DNA of 64,000 nt, taken from assembly GCA_020099315.1 (NCBI GenBank), contig CP083650.1, positions 3,038,001 through 3,102,000 of the forward strand, written 5' to 3'. The translations under genes were made by a program, and so were the position numbers. The notes beneath the pieces were generated by a model. That model searched no databases, was not told the DNA's origin, and saw nothing but the letters and a program-made list of their open reading frames with translations. Each line of letters begins with the position of its first letter. The first letter of the stretch is position 1. Origin of the DNA: Citrobacter europaeus (GTDB lineage: Bacteria; Pseudomonadota; Gammaproteobacteria; Enterobacterales; Enterobacteriaceae). This document shows, one piece after another, positions 61,507-64,000 of the stretch.

Positions 61507-64000
61507 ATGAGTAAACAATCCCAACATGTTTTAGTTACCTTACCTCATCCTCTACTGCGCCTGGCCAGTTTAGGTCTGGTGGCTTTCATCTTTACGCTGT
61601 TCTCGCTGGAACTGTCTCGATTCGGTGCACAACTGGCGCCGCTGTGGTTTCCGACCTCGATCATGATGGTGGCTTTTTATCGTCATGCAGGAAAAATGTG
61701 GCCAGGAATCGCGCTGGCGTGCTCATTTGGTAACATCGGGGCTTCTTTACTCTTTTTCCCCGGCGAGTCGCTTAGCTTTACCTACACAGCCATCAACATT
61801 ATTGAGGCTGTCGTTGGGGCAATGTTATTGCGCAAACTACTGCCCTGGTACAATCCCTTAAAAAATCTTAACGACTGGGCACGCCTGGCGTTCGGCAGCG
61901 CCGTTGTCCCTCCGCTATTGGGTGGTTTACTATTGTGGTTACTTTTACCGCGGGAAACGTCGTTAAATACTTTTCTTATTTGGGTGCTCTCAGAATCCAT
62001 CGGCGCGCTGGCGCTGGTGCCGTTAGGTTTACTGTTTAAGCCACATTATTTGCTGCGCCACCGCAATCCGCGATTACTGTTCGAGACGTTAATTACGCTC
62101 CTGGTAACCCTAACGTTCAGTTGGCTGTCCATGATGTATCTTCCATGGCCTTTTACCTGCGTAATCGTCCTGTTGATGTGGAGCGCTGTGCGTCTGCCGC
62201 GCATGGAGGCGTTTTTAATTTTCCTCAGCACCGTGATGATGGTTTCGCTGATGCTTGCCGCCGACCCTTCGCTGCTCTATACCCCCAAGCCCAATATGAT
62301 GACGGATATCCCCTGGCTGCCGTTTTTGATGATTTTGCTACCAGCCAATATGATGACCATGGTGATGTATGCGTTTCGGGCCGAACGCAAGCACATCTCA
62401 GAAAGCGAATCGCGCTTTCGCAACGCCATGGAGTATTCGGCAATTGGCATGGCGCTGGTCGGTACCGAGGGGCAATGGCTACAGGCCAATAAAGCCTTGT
62501 GCCAGTTTCTGGGCTATAGTCAGGATGAGCTGCGTTCGCTCACCTTCCAGCAATTAACCTGGCCGGAAGATCTGAATAATGACCTCGAACAGTTGGAGAT
62601 GCTGACTCGCGGTGAAATCAACAGCTATTCCATGGAAAAACGCTATTACACCCGCGAGGGCGAGGTTGTCTGGGCCTTGCTGGCGGTGTCACTGGTACGT
62701 CATAGCGACGATACCCCACTCTACTTTATTGCGCAGGTTGAAGACATTAACGATCTGAAGCATACCGAGTGGATCAACAAACGGCTGATGGAGCGCATCA
62801 CGCTCGCTAATGAAGCCGGGGGGATCGGCATTTGGGAATGGGAACTGCAGCCTGATGTGATCAGTTGGGATAAGCGTATGTTTGACCTCTACGAAGTCCC
62901 TGCGCATATCAAACCCAGTTGGCAAGTCTGGTATGAGTGCGTTGTACCTGAAGATCGCGAACACGCCGAAAATGTGATTCGCGATTCGCTGGCCGCTCGG
63001 GCTCCCTTTAAGCTTGAGTTTCGTATTGCGGTAAAAGATGGCATCCGGCACATCCGCTCTCTGGCTAACCGGGTGCTGAATAAAGACGGCGAAGTTGAAC
63101 GCTTACTTGGCATCAATATGGATATGACAGAAGTAAAGCAGCTCAACGAAGCGTTGTTCCAGGAAAAAGAACGTCTGCACATTACGCTGGATTCCATCGG
63201 CGAAGCGGTTATTTGTATTGATGTCGACATGAATGTGACTTTTATGAACCCGGTCGCCGAGAAAATGAGCGGCTGGCAGCAGGAAAGCGCGATCGGCATT
63301 CCGCTCCTGACGGTGTTGCGAATTACTTTCGGCGATAACGGCCCGCTGATGGAAAATATCTACAGTGCAGACATGTCGCGTACGGCCATCGAGCAGGAAG
63401 TGGTGTTGCATTGTCGCAACGGCAACAGTTATGACATTCAGTACAGCATCACCCCCCTCAGCACTCTCGATGGCGGTAGCATTGGCTCGGTGCTGGTCAT
63501 TCAGGATGTCACCGAGTCACGTAAAATGCTGCGCCAGCTTAGCTACAGTGCCTCGCATGACGACCTGACGCAGCTGGCAAATCGGGTCAGCTTTGAAAAC
63601 CATCTCAAGCAGTTGCTGCATACGGTACACGACGCACACCAGCGTCATGTGCTGGTTTTTATCGATCTGGATCGCTTTAAAGCGGTGAATGATAGCGCAG
63701 GCCATGCCGCGGGCGATGCCCTGCTGCGTGAACTCTCTTCGCTGATGCTAAGCATGCTGCGATCCAGCGATATGCTGGCGCGCCTTGGCGGCGATGAGTT
63801 TGGCCTGCTGCTGCCAGATTGTAATATCGAAAGCGCCCGCTTTATCTCAGGTCGTATCATCAACGCGGTTAACGATTACCACTTTATGTGGGAAGGCCGT
63901 TTGCACCGTATTGGCGCCAGCGCGGGGATTACGTTGATTGATGAGAAAAACCATATCGCGACCGACGTTATGTCTCAGGCGGATATCGCCTGCTACGCGG
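61507..64000 (+). CDS. dgcE: Diguanylate cyclase DgcE (YegE), 3' end outside window
   Basis: Membrane-bound sensor making cyclic di-GMP; in E. coli it feeds the curli and cellulose control network. The first 831 codons are visible and open throughout. Order: MASE1 membrane sensor domain (about 1-290, eight or so helices), three PAS regions (first near 300-420 with FRNAMEYSAIGMALVG; second near 430-555; third near 560-680), then the GGDEF domain with VLVFIDLDRFKAVNDSAGHAAGD. The catalytic LGGDEFG is intact, and an RSSD motif five residues before it is the product-inhibition I-site. In E. coli a degenerate EAL domain follows the GGDEF; that part is outside the window. Confidence 0.95.
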   Translation, partial: MSKQSQHVLVTLPHPLLRLASLGLVAFIFTLFSLELSRFGAQLAPLWFPTSIMMVAFYRHAGKMWPGIALACSFGNIGASLLFFPGESLSFTYTAINIIEAVVGAMLLRKLLPWYNPLKNLNDWARLAFGSAVVPPLLGGLLLWLLLPRETSLNTFLIWVLSESIGALALVPLGLLFKPHYLLRHRNPRLLFETLITLLVTLTFSWLSMMYLPWPFTCVIVLLMWSAVRLPRMEAFLIFLSTVMMVSLMLAADPSLLYTPKPNMMTDIPWLPFLMILLPANMMTMVMYAFRAERKHISESESRFRNAMEYSAIGMALVGTEGQWLQANKALCQFLGYSQDELRSLTFQQLTWPEDLNNDLEQLEMLTRGEINSYSMEKRYYTREGEVVWALLAVSLVRHSDDTPLYFIAQVEDINDLKHTEWINKRLMERITLANEAGGIGIWEWELQPDVISWDKRMFDLYEVPAHIKPSWQVWYECVVPEDREHAENVIRDSLAARAPFKLEFRIAVKDGIRHIRSLANRVLNKDGEVERLLGINMDMTEVKQLNEALFQEKERLHITLDSIGEAVICIDVDMNVTFMNPVAEKMSGWQQESAIGIPLLTVLRITFGDNGPLMENIYSADMSRTAIEQEVVLHCRNGNSYDIQYSITPLSTLDGGSIGSVLVIQDVTESRKMLRQLSYSASHDDLTQLANRVSFENHLKQLLHTVHDAHQRHVLVFIDLDRFKAVNDSAGHAAGDALLRELSSLMLSMLRSSDMLARLGGDEFGLLLPDCNIESARFISGRIINAVNDYHFMWEGRLHRIGASAGITLIDEKNHIATDVMSQADIACYA

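Noticed and set aside
1..64000. CRISPR arrays, tRNA genes, insertion sequences, prophage or integrase genes
   Set aside because: I looked for regularly spaced repeats, clover-leaf-like 3' CCA genes and transposase motifs and saw none; small RNAs without strong structure could be missed.

Overview
The window is a chromosomal segment of an enteric bacterium (Enterobacteriaceae). Gene order and protein similarity match the plaP-yeeY-yeeZ-his-ugd-gnd-galF-wca/cps-yegH-asmA-dcd-udk-dgcE region of Escherichia, Salmonella and Citrobacter. Housekeeping proteins are close to E. coli, but several (WcaM N-terminus, WcaF length, the hisL peptide) differ from both E. coli and Salmonella as I remember them, so Citrobacter or a close relative is my best guess. 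The genus is inferred, not proven.

Layout. 1-3065: end of plaP, then yeeY and yeeZ, all on the minus strand. 3171-10505: the complete histidine operon on the plus strand, with promoter, histidine leader peptide, attenuator, hisGDCBHAFI and a terminator. 10517-11683: ugd. 11963-31677: an AT-rich, strain-specific O-antigen region on the minus strand, interrupted by the housekeeping gene gnd. 32121-33014: galF. 33180-55715: the complete colanic acid cluster wza-wzb-wzc-wcaABCDEF-gmd-fcl-gmm-wcaI-cpsB-cpsG-wcaJ-wzxC-wcaK-wcaL-wcaM, minus strand. 56370-64000: yegH (plus), asmA, dcd and udk (minus), and the first 831 codons of dgcE (plus).

How the genes work together. The O-antigen region holds two operons. 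The first, behind a JUMPstart/ops element (RfaH), runs galE/gne - tandem GT4 - wzm - wzt - GT4 - GT4 - methyltransferase with coiled coil - GT2/GT4 fusion. It has an ABC transporter and no wzx or wzy, so the chain is probably built in the cytoplasm on a lipid carrier and exported whole. The usual wzz between ugd and his is absent, as this route would allow. The second operon, seven tightly packed genes between gnd and ugd, looks like a side-group machine. It has a small-molecule kinase fusion, a HAD phosphatase and a nucleotidyltransferase that could make an activated donor. With them are a dolichol-phosphate-mannose-synthase-like GT2, a GtrA-like flippase, a second multispan membrane protein and a 960-residue GT-C-like membrane protein that could place the residue on the polymer in the periplasm. 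This second operon is the best candidate in the window for an undescribed system.

The colanic acid cluster is intact and behind its own JUMPstart element. REP palindromes sit in three of its gene junctions. I found no tRNA, rRNA, CRISPR array, insertion sequence or prophage gene.
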